Shown one piece after another: positions 45,338-56,756 of a DNA stretch of 64,000 nucleotides. Source of the stretch: Mycoemilia scoparia (Eukaryota; Kickxellomycota; Kickxellomycetes; Kickxellales; Kickxellaceae); assembly GCA_027575805.1 (NCBI GenBank), contig JANBPU010000041.1, positions 1 through 64,000 of the forward strand, given 5' to 3'. The notes beneath the pieces were generated by a model. The model did no database searches, was not told where the DNA came from, and saw only the letters and a list, made by a program, of their open reading frames with translations. Each line of letters begins with the position of its first letter. Within the stretch, counting starts at the first letter, position 1. The position numbers and the translations under genes were made by a program.

Positions 45338-47496
45338 CTAATCTATGTTAAGGTGATGATGGTCTGTATTGGTTCCTTCAGTATTGGTCTTATGCTTCTT
45401 TGGTTGGAACTGCGATGATGACGACGATGCTGCTGATGATGATGGTAGTGGTGGTATGGAAGTAGCCGTATTAGCACTACCTTGGCCATCAGCTGGCTGA
45501 TGATGGGCGGCTTGAGAAGCAATTGCAAGCGACGGTGTCGTTGGTGGTGGCGAATTGGATGGTTGGATAGTTGATGTATTTCCTTCTTTCTTGAGATTTT
45601 GTTGCCTTTCCAGTTGGGCTAGGATAGATCGAGTTAGAGAAGACATTGGTCCAGCTTTCCTTGGAATATATTTAGAGGGAGTAGATTGTTCTGATGATGA
45701 TAATGATGGTGAAGACGCTGCATCTATTGGCATTGCTGCTGTTGTTCCTTGGAATGATAAATCTTTGGCATCGGGTTGTTTAGAGATTGCCTGGTTTGCT
45801 TCTTTCCATGTTCTCTTTCTTTCTAGCTGTTGTGATGACGGTGCAGTTGTTGCTGGAGCAGCTTCTGATATGATTTCTTTATTGGCTGTACCATGGTGAT
45901 TCTGTGGAATACTCTTGACTACATCTCCATTATTATGTTTGGAATATCTTATCAGCGGCCGTTGCATTGATTCCTAAGCAGCAATTATTATGAAAAAACG
46001 ACATTAGTTGATATTAGATTTTATTGTTTGTGTTGTTGTTCTTATTATAAACTTACTGAACGGCTAGGTTGGTTGAAATGCAAGAATGACCAAGTCGGAA
46101 AATCACGCTCAAGATTTATTAAAGTATCTTCCAGCACTTTTATCCGTTCTGGTAAAGTGAATGATGTGTTTGGAACTATTTATACATGAAATATGATAAC
46201 AGCAAGAACATTAGAATAGTAGCTTCATTTAGTAACATTCATAGCCAGAAATTAGACTGTTGATACAATCATATGGAAATACATACCAAATATAACACCC
46301 AGATGCTCACTGATGTCTTCTATTCTTTCTAATAACCCTGCAGATCTAAGTGCACTAGAAGCTTTGTTTTCCGGCTTATCTTGTGATGATGCTGTTGGTT
46401 TGTTTGTGCTGATGTTTGTGGTATTCGATCTGTCCAAGATCATATATGCTTGATCACCATGTCCTAATCTCATTTGTACATTTCTATCCAATTTATTTAC
46501 ATTAACACGAGCACAAGCACCTAATAGAATTATCCAAAGATCAATATACAATAATATGCCTTTTTTAGCCGTTTTTTGTAAAATATGGTTATATCTTGAT
46601 TCTTACCATCTGTCTCTGGATATGGCGATTCTAGAAACTCAATATTATTACTTTCATTTATTATTTTGCGATTATGGTCAATGAATGTACCAATCTTTTG
46701 TTTCATCTATTATTATAGCGATGATGTGTTTAATTATCTCAATTCTCACTTTAGCTTTAATAGCACTTTTTATACATTAAAGATGGATAGTATAAAACTT
46801 ATTAGGCAGAAAAAATAAATAGAATTAGAGCTATTACTTACCTGGTCAGTGTCGCTGTTGTCTTGTGCCATTTTTTGCTTCAGCTTCTCGACTTGTTTTT
46901 CAAAAACTGGTCATTATAAATAGGAGATAATGTCCACAGCTTTAGTTAAAAATACAATGTGTGAAAATAGCTTTTACCAACAAGTGCTCTACGTATGCAT
47001 TTTGTAATTTATACCTTGTTCTACATCCATGTCCTTTGATTTATCTTTAGTCGTATCATCAGGTTTATTTGTATTTGTAACATTAGTGGTGGTAGTTTCT
47101 AGAGCATTTGGTTGTTTCAGGCTCTCTATCGATTTCTATTTGGATTTTTAAATATATATATATATATATGTAACTCACTACTTTGACCATTATTAATATA
47201 TCAAATTCAATTTTACAAAACATCATATATACTCACATTTATATCTGATGAGAGTTTCTCTAATGACTTTACCAGAAGATCATGCTTATTTTTAGCCGGG
47301 AAAACAAGAAGCTCGACCTCAAGCATTTGAGTCACTTGACTAAGCTTAATCTATTAAATACCAATAATATTCCCAAAGTTTAAACAACATTTATTTTCAT
47401 CATTGAACATCAATTATCCAAAGAATTTGTGCCAGTCTAGTTCCTTACCGAGTTGAAAAAATTGACAAATGGTAGTGCCCACTGATTTTCATTCAT
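45338..47496 (-). CDS. MBIP-like protein (MAP3K12-binding inhibitory protein family), 478 aa, 8 exons
   Basis: Exons, 5' to 3': 47496-47449, 47350-47237, 47135-47015, 46906-46842, 46706-46607, 46520-46287, 46175-46057 and 45973-45338. All seven introns have GT-AG ends and every join keeps one frame. Landmarks: WALPFVNFFNS-IKLSQVTQM; IGTFIDHNRKIINESNNIEF followed by ACARVNVNK; and LERIEDISEHLGV followed by LPERIKVLEDTLINLERDFP. These paired segments, an ISAFI-like helix with Cys-Ala-Arg and then two RI-x-x-(I/L)E coils, are the layout of MBIP, a subunit of the ATAC histone acetyltransferase in animals. A nuclear role is inferred. The last 212 codons are low complexity. The start is uncertain: a TACATAG acceptor lies 18 bases before the ATG, so an upstream exon may exist. 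Confidence 0.7.
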
Positions 47497-47822
47497 ATTA
47501 TTTTGAGCCACTACCTATGTATATATATCAAATTCTTTTCCTATTTGAACCTTATAAAGGTTTGATTGATCCTGTTTCTAAAACATTTATATTCTTGTAA
47601 CAAAAATATTAACCTGCCATGAACCATTAGCCTCATCAGTATACCATAATTATGGGTTAAATATAGATTTAATTTTTACCCACTCACATGATTATGATCA
47701 AAACCCATTATTATCCCAAAAAACTAATATCTATGCAAAAAGCCAATCAAAAATTCAACCCATTTGGCCAAATTTAAATCTTGTTGTATAAAAACACTAC
47801 TTACCCAGTTTAAAGTTTTAGG
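47497..47822. other. Divergent promoter region
   Basis: Short region between the MBIP-like gene (minus) and TIM21 (plus). A possible upstream coding stretch on the minus strand around 47612-47645 (LWYTDEANGSWQ before a GTTAAT donor) joins in phase to the MBIP exon, but it lacks a start or an acceptor. Confidence 0.45.
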
Positions 47823-49468
47823 ATGATCCAAAAACTACGTCCGATCTATACAAACCGATCATCGTACGGATTAGTTATAAGGAGATGTAGATCAGTACTA
47901 ATACCAGCTACCTATACAAACAATGGCAGAGCTATGCTATCGACCCGTAGTAACATTATGCCTGGCCAAATGACTTTATCCACTACCATAACTACTACTA
48001 AAATCTGTAATAACAGTGGCAGCTCTGTGCATCATAGACTAGTCAAAAACCCATTCTCAAATGGCTGTTGCTATAAATCACAGAAAAGAATGATGAGCAA
48101 CAGCAGCAGCGGCGGCGGGTTTGGTCATCCAGAGAACAGTGGTAGGCACTCATTGCCTTATTACATTGACATCGATAATATTCATATACCCTGCTGCTAT
48201 TTCATTTGTTTCTGACCATAATGTGATATTTATTATTTAGCTTGGGAGGCTATAAAGACCTCAGCAAACTTTGGGCTCGTTGCTGGTATACTGGGTGTAT
48301 TTGGTAAGCTCCAAGCAAAACATTCAAATAAATCATCCTGTTTTCTATCTGGTCAGAATTCTCAAGGTCTTGGGTAAAAGTGGGACCCTAAGAAGTGCAA
48401 TCAAATGACTTGGGGCTGGACTAAAATCTGTGGACCCATTTCTGCTCATTTCGCGCTTGATCACTAATGAAATCTAACCATATGGCCAGAGTTCAAAAGG
48501 CTTTAGGCAAAATGGGTCCCCAGGAGTAGTTGCTTGTGAAATGGCTTCGAATTGGACAAAAATATGATGATGAGGGCCCATTTCTGCCCACCATAGAGAT
48601 TCAATCCCAAGTGAAATATTACCATATGTGTATGTATTTATGACCGCCACAATTTCTATTATATTATGCATCTTGTTGTAGGATACCTTGGCTATTTACT
48701 CTACGACAACATGATTTCAGAACACGGTCCCACCAAAATTTACAATGATTGTCTTGACCTTGTCAGGACCGATCCAAAGGTCAGCCACCAAGATCACACA
48801 ATATATCTGAAACAAGAATCTAGAAAAAAAGAGCTACTAAACGACATTATCTTGGTTTTAATGTATATACAATATAGATCACAGAGATATTTGGAAACAA
48901 AATAGTTGGTTTTGGCGAACCATCCCACAGTCAAAGACAAAGAAACAGATCAATCGCGCAAGTACTACTAAATACCTTGCCTCATTATAATAACGCCTAC
49001 CCATACACTACCCTCTAACCCCTTCTCTTTCCAACTTCTATCCATTATAGCCACTCATTTTCTGTTGACAATGAGGGCAGGAACAAACTATTCTTGCGGT
49101 TCTACATAGAAGGTTCCAATCCCTCAAGATTAGGCGTTATCCAAACAAGCCTCATCGAATCGCCAAACACGCAGCAATGGAACTACCAATATATCATTGT
49201 TGATGTATACGACCGCGAAGCTCTTGACAAGTCCGACAAATCCTCCTCTCTACGAATGAGACAGAGATTAGCCCGCCAAACCCCAGTCGATAGGATTGAG
49301 GTTTTGGTGACTATCGAATACAAGTCAGAGATTCAAAGGCAAAAAAGAGCCGAAAAACAGCGTGCTTATCAATCTCGGCCTAAACTGAAGACTGATGGGA
49401 GTTGGTTTGGTCTATTCAAAGCCGGTGGCCTAACAACAAAGTCTGCTAACAACGATAATGATGATTAG
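47823..49468 (+). CDS. TIM21: Mitochondrial import inner membrane translocase subunit Tim21, 325 aa
   Basis: Five exons: 47823-48141, 48241-48303, 48682-48779, 48878-48957 and 49051-49468. The product starts with an Arg-rich mitochondrial presequence. It then has a single membrane span (about 113-135, ANFGLVAGILGVFGYLGYLL) and the Tim21 intermembrane-space domain. Family marks are GPTKIYNDCLDLVRTDPK, then GFGEPSHSQRQRNR, then FYIEGSNPSRLG and YQYIIVDVYD. Tim21 links the TOM and TIM23 complexes during presequence import. Intron 4 begins GCAAGT, a GC-AG intron; using a GT nearby would break the frame. Intron 2 is enlarged by two family B elements. A lysine/glutamine-rich tail ends NDNDD. Confidence 0.88.
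48346..48483 (+). mobile_element. Family B element in TIM21 intron 2 (first)
   Basis: The left end is worn (TATCTGGTCAGAATTC). The interior carries GGACTAAAATCTGTGGACCC, ATTTCTGC and TTGATCACTAATGAAATC. It ends CCATAT at 48483, shared with the next copy. Confidence 0.72.
48480..48627 (+). mobile_element. Family B element in TIM21 intron 2 (second)
   Basis: Same orientation as the preceding copy and sharing its terminal ATAT. Blocks: GGCCAGAGTTCAAAAGGC, CCCCAGGAGTAGTTGC, GAGGGCCCATTTCTGCCCAC, GAGATTCAATC and CCATAT. Together the two make up about three quarters of the 378-bp intron. Confidence 0.78.
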
Positions 49469-50315
49469 CGTCAGCTACAATATTGACTGCGACAACTCTT
49501 CTTCCTCTCCCTCTTCTCCTCCGCCTCAAGAAACCAACAGGTAAATCTTTGAACCCTGCAGAGCCACTCTCAGCACAAAGGACAATTTGTCGCACGACAT
49601 CATCAACAACAACAACAACAACAACAACATAGGGGACAAAAGGATTTCCGAAGATCCATCCATATAGTCTTTGTTGTTTTACATACATCTTTAGTACAAA
49701 ATTCAGCATGAATGTTTGCGTATGTCGTTCAAAAGAGCCATATTGGCATTGTTAGCGCCATGCTTCCCTTTCTTTCGTACAGACACACATGGCCATGTCA
49801 ATTTATTCTGGAACAAAGTTACAACAAATAAATCTCATGGAAAACTAAAAATAGTAAACAATGCCTGTAACGATACATTTGCATAAATAGTAATAATTAA
49901 TAAAGGGCCGATCCATACACATTAAATGTGACATAACTTTCCTTTCAGAAGCATAACTGTTGCTTATTCCCTTGCATGAGAAAGAAAGGAGGACAGAGAG
50001 AGAGACTTTTCACTACAAAAATTCCAACAAAAGAACAGTAAAAACCAATATAAATCTAGAATTTCTCACCTTTTCTCTTTCCCAGTCCATCAACATTATG
50101 ATGATGATGTATCGCTAGGGCCACCATCATTTCATTTATCACTCAAGCCATTCTTTATAAAGAAGCCAACAACTTAAATAGCCCCATCCATCCTTGATAT
50201 TCAAAGCAGCCATACATCCTCATCTTCTCTTTTCTTTATTTCCATTTATTAATTCCAGCTCATCTCTCTATCCTCCTGCTACCACTACCACTACCAGCCT
50301 CATCAAACAAACAGA
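49469..50315. other. Intergenic
   Basis: 3' region of TIM21 and 5' region of the Cys-rich secreted protein. A (CAA)n run lies at 49600-49628. A pyrimidine-rich leader precedes the ATG at 50316. No gene seen. Confidence 0.5.
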
Positions 50316-50630
50316 ATGAAATTCTCTCTCCTTTCAACATCTCTCATCCTATCTACTTTTGCCGTTCTCTCAGCAACAGCCAAATGTACTTCTCCTCCAG
50401 GTAACAACGGCTACGCATGCCCCTTAGCTCCATCACTATCACCTTGCAACGACTGTCCAACCCCAGCATGTCCCCGCACATCCGGCGGCATAGACTATAA
50501 TGATCGATGCAATCCTTGTGCTGGATGTAAATGTCCTACCGGCTATACTTGCAAGCTCAACCAGATTCAGTGCTTTGCACCTCCTTGCTATCCTTTGGCC
50601 GCTTGCAGACCCATCTACACACCCAAGTAA
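50316..50630 (+). CDS. Small cysteine-rich secreted protein, 104 aa
   Basis: Intronless. Signal peptide at about 1-22 (MKFSLLSTSLILSTFAVLSA, then TA), leaving a mature part of about 82 residues with 13 cysteines: CTSPPG, YACPLAP, PCNDCPTPACP, RCNPCAGCKC, YTCKLNQIQC, PPCYPLAAC. The high density of Cys, Pro and Gly implies a compact disulfide-bonded fold, and the odd count leaves one unpaired. I do not recognise the family; small secreted Cys-rich proteins of fungi include hydrophobin-like, effector-like and antimicrobial types, none of whose exact spacings I can match. Codon choice is unremarkable. Confidence 0.8.
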   Translation: MKFSLLSTSLILSTFAVLSATAKCTSPPGNNGYACPLAPSLSPCNDCPTPACPRTSGGIDYNDRCNPCAGCKCPTGYTCKLNQIQCFAPPCYPLAACRPIYTPK

Positions 50631-52565
50631 TTAATTGCTCACCCCGGATTGCTTTGTTGCAATCGGCATCTTTTTTACCATTTGCTGCTATGTTTGAAAG
50701 CACCAGTAGCGGTATTTTATTTTGATAATTATGCAATATTTAGTTGTCTTGTTTTGTCCAAATATATAAAATTATTATTTTCTTTTAACTACCTGCTTAA
50801 ACATATGCTTGCTTACACGCCATTAGACCAACTGATTGACTGACTAACTAATTAGCTCCATATTAAAGCCTCGAACGCGGTGATTTATATCTATTAAAAT
50901 ACTCAAAAAATCATGTACTTTGAGTTAGGCATATGTAGCAGGAGTGTTATCAGATTAGATCCTGACACTCTTATCGATCACAAATTGTCAAAACCTTATA
51001 GGCTCAAGAAGGGTTCTCACCATACATTAGAGAATATTGATTTTATAGATTATATTATTATTATTATTGTTGTTGTTGTTGCTATAAACTCAGGGACCAC
51101 CATTACTACAGCTACAACCACAACAACTGATGCTGCTGCTACTACTACTACTACTACTTTATTAACACTCTTAAACAAAAGTTCAAAAGCCCACACCATA
51201 GTATTGTTGGCCTGACTTAGATATGAAAAGAATAATTGCCAAATAAAGTTCCTTGGTATGCATAGATTGCGAATTTCGGGCCAATACATGGAGCAACTTT
51301 TATTAGCACATACATGTTAATTTCAATAAAGATGAATGGATAAATAAAAATTGACCCTTTCTTAATCAGGTTTATGGCAAAAGAAAGGAAGGGTTATGAG
51401 AATTTCAGGACAATCTTTTGCTTTTGTAGTTGATAAAATGACCATTTATCTTTTGTGGTGGAGACAGCAGCACATGGATCCCAAAATTAGGCATCCATAC
51501 TACCCGCCACCCCAATACTGCCATCAAGAAATGTCTAATTATGATTGTTGTTGGACAACAAGAAGGTCGGTCAATAGTTCATCTGAACAGCGCAATCTGG
51601 ACACACTCGCATTCACACCCAAGACAAATGCCCGGGCGTCCAAGTGCTGCGTAGTGCTGTGTACTGAGCCAAAAATGTGGCGCCAAAAGAATATCTCACA
51701 ATTGAAGGAGAGACTGCGGCTGTTGTGTATGTGAATGTTGGTAACGCAAGAATCAACCGAACCCACACCACTCTCATTCTCATTCTCACAATACGCACAT
51801 GGCTTTAACAACAGTTAGAGATAGACAAATTTAGACAGGACCCAGTAGTAAATGGTTGGGGCAACCCAAAGAATCCAAGAAATCGTGATAATAAAGTATG
51901 GCTGCAAGCCTTCCATAATGGCTCTCTTCCATCTCACACGCTTACTTATTTAAAGAGAGAGAGAGAGAGAGAGACTCGCATGACTGACTGGCTGCAACTA
52001 TATGGCTATTTTATAACAAGCTCGTGCCAATACATGTAGTATGTACCTAAACCATCTGACACCAATAGTAAGTATAAAGATAATGAAAAGAGAACGAGGT
52101 TAAAAAATAGAGAGAGAGAGAGAGAGCTGCATAAGCATGGCAAACAAAAGTACCAATGTCCAAGTTAAACTTGCCCAACTCAGGATTGACTGAATAAAAG
52201 AGTCCATTGCAAACTTGACTGTTCGTCAATATCAATCAATCGTTTACTGTGCTGAACTTTCAGCTCGTGTCAAACTGCTCAGCCTCTTGTGTTTGGTGAT
52301 GGCTGTGGTAGAATGGTATGCCTTTTGCGTACACATTGTGCCGTGGTACTCTCTCACACGTATCCAAATAAGCTAACTTTATCAAGATTAAAGATCACAG
52401 TCCAGTCTGTACTCTATTCTACTCTAGCTTTTGTTCTGTACTTCACACAGAAAGCCAAGAAAAAAGCGATACACAGGTTGGGGAATAAGGTGCCAGAGAG
52501 AAATAATTAAAGAGGTGGTTATAGATACTTTCACACACATTTACAACCTTTTATATTACATTCTC

Positions 52566-52605
<40 letters not shown>

Positions 52606-52969
52606 AATCTGCATTTCCAAATCCTTCTTATGCTTCATTCTCAACTTTTCTTGTTTGATCGAACCTTTGTTTGCTATTGTCTTTGTTCTCTCTCTCTATT
52701 TGTTGTTCTTCACACCAAACTCTAAACGACAATCTTCAAAACAAACCATCCTCTCTCTTTGACTCATCGAAATAAACAGGCCCATTGCTCTCGTCTAGTG
52801 TGTTTGTGCTCATACAAGAACACAATTCCTATCTGTTCAGCCTGCTGCTTGGCAACAATAGCTTTAGCCATCAGCTGTTTCTCTCTCTCCCTCTTCCAAA
52901 CTATTATAAAGCCAAGTCAGGCCGATCGACCATATAAGGAACAAGAAACAGAAGATAGAAGCCAACAAT
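50631..52969. other. Gene-poor region with simple repeats
   Basis: Holds ATT/GTT and ACT/ACA trinucleotide runs (about 51053-51080 and 51110-51165), GA tracts (51953-51973, 52110-52127) and a long CT tract (52568-52604). No gene supported; small frames here come from the repeats. Confidence 0.5.
52568..52604 (+). repeat. (CT)n microsatellite
   Basis: About 37 bases of perfect CT repeat, roughly 370 bp upstream of the ATG at 52970. Shorter CT tracts lie around it. Pyrimidine tracts are common in leaders of this genome, so a promoter or leader role is possible. Confidence 0.85.
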
Positions 52970-54460
52970 ATGTTTGACCTTTACCGTAATCCTTCTCCAC
53001 ATTCAATGAAGCAAAGACAATCTGGGCTTGAAAATAATGGCATGGCTTACAGTAGAAACACCAACAGCAACGCTCTGGAGCCAAAAAGGCTGCAAGAGCT
53101 GTGCTCAAGCCTAGTCGAGGGTTGTGTTGTTGAAGCAGCCGGTTCAAGGAATGATTCACTCCCCATTTCTGATACTAAAGCCACAACGACAACGACAACC
53201 AGTCCGCCAAGATCAGCAAAATCAAGAAGATACTTTCCATACTCTGTTAGTCTCAACTCTGGCCCACAATCCATGGTGATGGCAGCTACTAATACAGACA
53301 AAGGCAAGAAGCCCGCCACCACTAACAAAAGGAAAAGGGCAAGGCCACTGGGAAGACAGAGAAGATGCTGTACTCTTCCTTCAGCTTCAACAGCAGCAAC
53401 AGTCTCATCAGCCAGTTGTCGTTGTTATCAAGACCACAACTGCCACCAGAAGCTCAGTAGCTCAAAAGACCAAAGATGTCCTCAAAGGTTATCAAAGCCA
53501 CCGCCACCACCACCACTCCAGCAGGCATATCGCCATCACAGCAATGGTGGTCGCCATAAGTGCTGGTCATCGCCGATATTTTCAAGCATAACTACTAATG
53601 ACGATAGCAACAAACCCACTGTCCTTTTGGATGACGTTAATTTCAACCTTCTACACCAAAGATCCTCTCCTCTAATGATGCCCGTATCTCCCCCACTATC
53701 ATTGCCATCTTCATCTCAACTGCTGCAACACCAACAATATGGATTCAACAGAATAGATCCAACAAGCAGTCTGGTTAGCCACCATCATGAGCTTGGAATT
53801 TCTCCTTCCGCTGCATTTGGTCTAAACACCAATTCCACAGCAAATGCGGTTGATAGCACTACTCAATTTAGCGATGACAACATGTACATAGAAAATACCA
53901 CCGAATATACTTTGCCACCAGATGCAAAATTGCCAGATCTGGTCTATTCTCCTCCATCATTATCCCCAACAGTACTATCACTGCCAGATCAGCTTAAGTA
54001 TAGACCATTAGACAGTACAGAGATTCTCTCTGACTTTGAATTCTCTTCTTCCTCAGATGATGATGATGATGAGAAAGAATATCAAGAAATCACATCCTAC
54101 AAAAATACCAAAACAATTCAATCACACACAAAATCTACAACAAATAGAATCAAAAACAATCCAAAACCACAACAAACATTACAACAGCAGCGTTCAGAAC
54201 CAAATAGTAGTTTATTTACAATGTTAAATATCCCTGCATTACTTTCTTCTTCTCCTCATTCCACCACTTCAAATTCGCATTCTTATTGTTATCTACCCCA
54301 TCATTCTTTTTTAACCTTGTCCTCAACCATTTCAATTCCATCGCCTACTTCGTATTATGAATTTGCATATAGTAGACTACATCCCAACCCCAGTCATATC
54401 AATCACAGCCACAACAATCCCAACAGAAGTAGCAGTGCTGGTAGCAGTAGTGATCTTTGA
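52970..54460 (+). CDS. Low-complexity protein, 496 aa, function unknown
   Basis: Intronless from ATG 52970 (MFDLYRNPSPHSMKQRQSGL) to TGA. No domain recognised. Features: a basic patch KKPATTNKRKRARPLGRQRR (about 112-131), possibly a nuclear localisation signal; a Cys-rich patch (RRCCTLP, SCRCYQDHNCHQ, QRCPQ); proline runs; an acidic stretch of five Asp followed by Glu-Lys-Glu (about 368-378); and Ser/Asn/His-rich tails. There is no signal peptide or membrane helix. Long, uninterrupted and with a good leader, so likely real. The composition suggests a disordered regulatory protein. Confidence 0.6.
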   Translation: MFDLYRNPSPHSMKQRQSGLENNGMAYSRNTNSNALEPKRLQELCSSLVEGCVVEAAGSRNDSLPISDTKATTTTTTSPPRSAKSRRYFPYSVSLNSGPQSMVMAATNTDKGKKPATTNKRKRARPLGRQRRCCTLPSASTAATVSSASCRCYQDHNCHQKLSSSKDQRCPQRLSKPPPPPPLQQAYRHHSNGGRHKCWSSPIFSSITTNDDSNKPTVLLDDVNFNLLHQRSSPLMMPVSPPLSLPSSSQLLQHQQYGFNRIDPTSSLVSHHHELGISPSAAFGLNTNSTANAVDSTTQFSDDNMYIENTTEYTLPPDAKLPDLVYSPPSLSPTVLSLPDQLKYRPLDSTEILSDFEFSSSSDDDDDEKEYQEITSYKNTKTIQSHTKSTTNRIKNNPKPQQTLQQQRSEPNSSLFTMLNIPALLSSSPHSTTSNSHSYCYLPHHSFLTLSSTISIPSPTSYYEFAYSRLHPNPSHINHSHNNPNRSSSAGSSSDL

Positions 54461-54645
54461 TTATCAAAGCTTATTTCTCCCACAAAAAAAACTCAATAAA
54501 GACCAAGAATAGAAAGATGTATAAAAATATAATTACATAAATTTATCATTTATTTTTAATTTATTTACAAAGCAAAAATAATATTTACACTAGGACAGAG
54601 CCATCACACCATCATAAAAATCTAGAATAAAATTTAATTTTCCAT

Positions 54646-55676
54646 TTAATTTTTTTGTTCATTATCTTCAACTACCATCGTGGTCGCCACATTTCCATCA
54701 CTCACCCCATTATTTCCAATTTCATTTTGAATGCTATCTCCAATTCCACCAGTGCTTGTATTTTGTGGTGTACTAGCAGGCAACATAAACCCACCACTAC
54801 CACTACCACTACCAAAATTAGTTCCAAAGAATCTAAATACTGAGCCTACTCCTGTTGTTGCAACAGTAGTAGTAGGACGTTGTGGTGCAATAGGTGTGTC
54901 GACTACATTGAACGGAGAATCCAATACATAATTCTGTCCACCAAACCCTGGTGTTGCTACACTTCCAACTGCTGGGGTATTAGGAATAGATGCTGATGCC
55001 GATGACATGGGAAAGTTCTGAGCAATAGGTGTTGAAATATTAAAGAATGGTAAAGCTGGCGATGATACATTTTGTTGCATTTGTGGAATAAAAAAGGGCG
55101 GTGCTGAATTTAGCGATGCATTATAAATATCTCCATTACCAGCAGCAGCGTTAGTTGTTGATTGTGTTCCAGTTCCAGTTCCAGTTCCAGTTCCAGTTCC
55201 AGTGATAGCTGCTGGATTTTGGAACATTTGATTTTCTTGGTTTGTTGCAAGCTGTCCAACTATAACCAAATATACAATTACATACATAAATATTAGTTTA
55301 AAAGATCTCATTCCTCACAACTAACCAGTAACACATAGATATTAATATGGCATGGGTACTACTACTAATACTTACGATATGGTCCATAATTTAAAGAAAA
55401 CATCTGTCCGTTCAATTTCTTGTTAATGCTGTTAAAAATCAATGCTCTGGCTAGTTTATCAAACTCGGCCTTGCTTTTTGCGTTGTTTTCATCGTCCCCG
55501 CCATAAGACTGTTTGAGCTGGACTAGATTTTCTTTGGCTTGTTGGTCGAAATCTATTTCTAGTTCAATCTTTACGCGGATACGTTCTTCAACTGGATAAA
55601 GGCTAAGGCATGGTTGAACCATGACTTTGAAATTACCAAATGTGTGTTTTGGAATATCACCACCATTATTATTATT

Positions 55677-55708
<32 letters not shown>

Positions 55709-55772
55709 CAGTTGTTGTTGTTGCTGCTGCTGCTGCTGCTGCTGTTGTTATTGTGGTAGTGGGATTCATCAT
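54646..55772 (-). CDS. Unknown protein with Asn/Ala runs, 336 aa
   Basis: Exons 55772-55376 and 55259-54646 are joined by a 116-bp GTAAGT...TTATAG intron; the join reads LNYGPYLGQLATNQENQMFQ. After runs of Ala, Thr and about 14 Asn, residues 42-130 look folded: IPKHTFGNFKVMVQPCLSLY, EERIRVKIELEIDF, then a helix with FDKLARALIFNSINKKLNGQ. The C-terminal 200 residues are Ser/Gly/Thr/Pro-rich with a (GT)n stretch coding Gly-Thr repeats. I do not recognise the family. No signal peptide is present; the hydrophobic MRSFKLIFMYVIVYLVIV seen in the same frame lies inside the intron and is not part of the protein. Confidence 0.65.
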
Positions 55773-56407
55773 GGCTGATTATAGAAAATCTATTGAATTA
55801 AGTTTAGAAGAAAAAGTCTCTTTTGAACTTTAGTTTTTGCAAAATATAGAAACTATAATAACTATAATAAGAGCAAATACAAATGTTTAAACTGGAAACA
55901 AAAACAGAAGGAGGGACAAATAAATATTAATAAGCGAGAGAGTGAAGGAAAGAATGGAAAAGGCGGTTTGAATATAAAATATATCCAAAATTTTATCAAG
56001 ATGTATTTAAGAACACACACATATATCCCCATCAAATAACTCACATAGTTACTATTATTATTACTATTTTATTCTCTTGATCAACCAGTCTATTCAATAC
56101 CATCACACAGAGAAGGCAAAAAAAATCCCGAAAGAACATAAAAATAAAACCAACAAACCATAAAATTGATTTTAGATTTTAAAAACTGTTTTTATAAACA
56201 TAATATGCGTATAAAATAAAGCATAATAGTTGGAATCAAAAGCAAATTTTAAATTTAGATTTTTTGGTTGACTCTTTGTGTTTATCCGAAAAAATATTTA
56301 GAATCTGACAGACAAAATAATGCTTTGAGCACTATTTGTTTTATGTTTTTTATCTTGTAGTATTGGATTGAAATTGGGGCAATCCAGTATACGGACACAT
56401 AAAAGTG

Positions 56408-56572
56408 TATAAGGTCTATTTGATTCCACAAAGATTTAGACAAAAATTGCAGTGAGTCCTCAGGAATTGCATATCAAATTGGCCTGTGTGTATGTGATTG
56501 AAATAATAAAAATCTGATAAAGACTCGCCACTATTCATCATACATTTGATCTCAAGTAAAATCTCACCATAT
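56408..56572 (+). mobile_element. Worn family B element
   Basis: Recognised by CCTCAGGAATTGCATATCAA, AAAAATCTGATAAAGACTCG, CATTTGATCTCAAGTAAAAT and the closing CTCACCATAT. The interior has a short insertion relative to other copies. Confidence 0.5.
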
Positions 56573-56756
56573 ATTAATACAAAGTAAAAATCTATTGGAT
56601 TTGGAGAGGGGAGGGGAGTATATTTTGATCACCACGACTTTCAGCTAATACTGTTGATGTCATTGGAGTCAGCCACAACCCAACCGTCTATCATTTTAAC
56701 TCCACATTTCAAATAGGGGACAATGTTACAAATTATATAAACCTTTCCTCAATATC

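Noticed and set aside
48780..48905. Continuation of the Tim21 frame past DPK into a Lys-rich tail
   Set aside because: Splicing at GTCAGC...AATATAG restores the conserved GFGEP segment in frame, so this stretch is intron.
55260..55375. Possible secreted protein starting MRSFKLIFMYVIVY on the minus strand
   Set aside because: The hydrophobic start lies inside an intron with GTAAGT and TTATAG ends; splicing joins the two flanking frames in phase into one protein.
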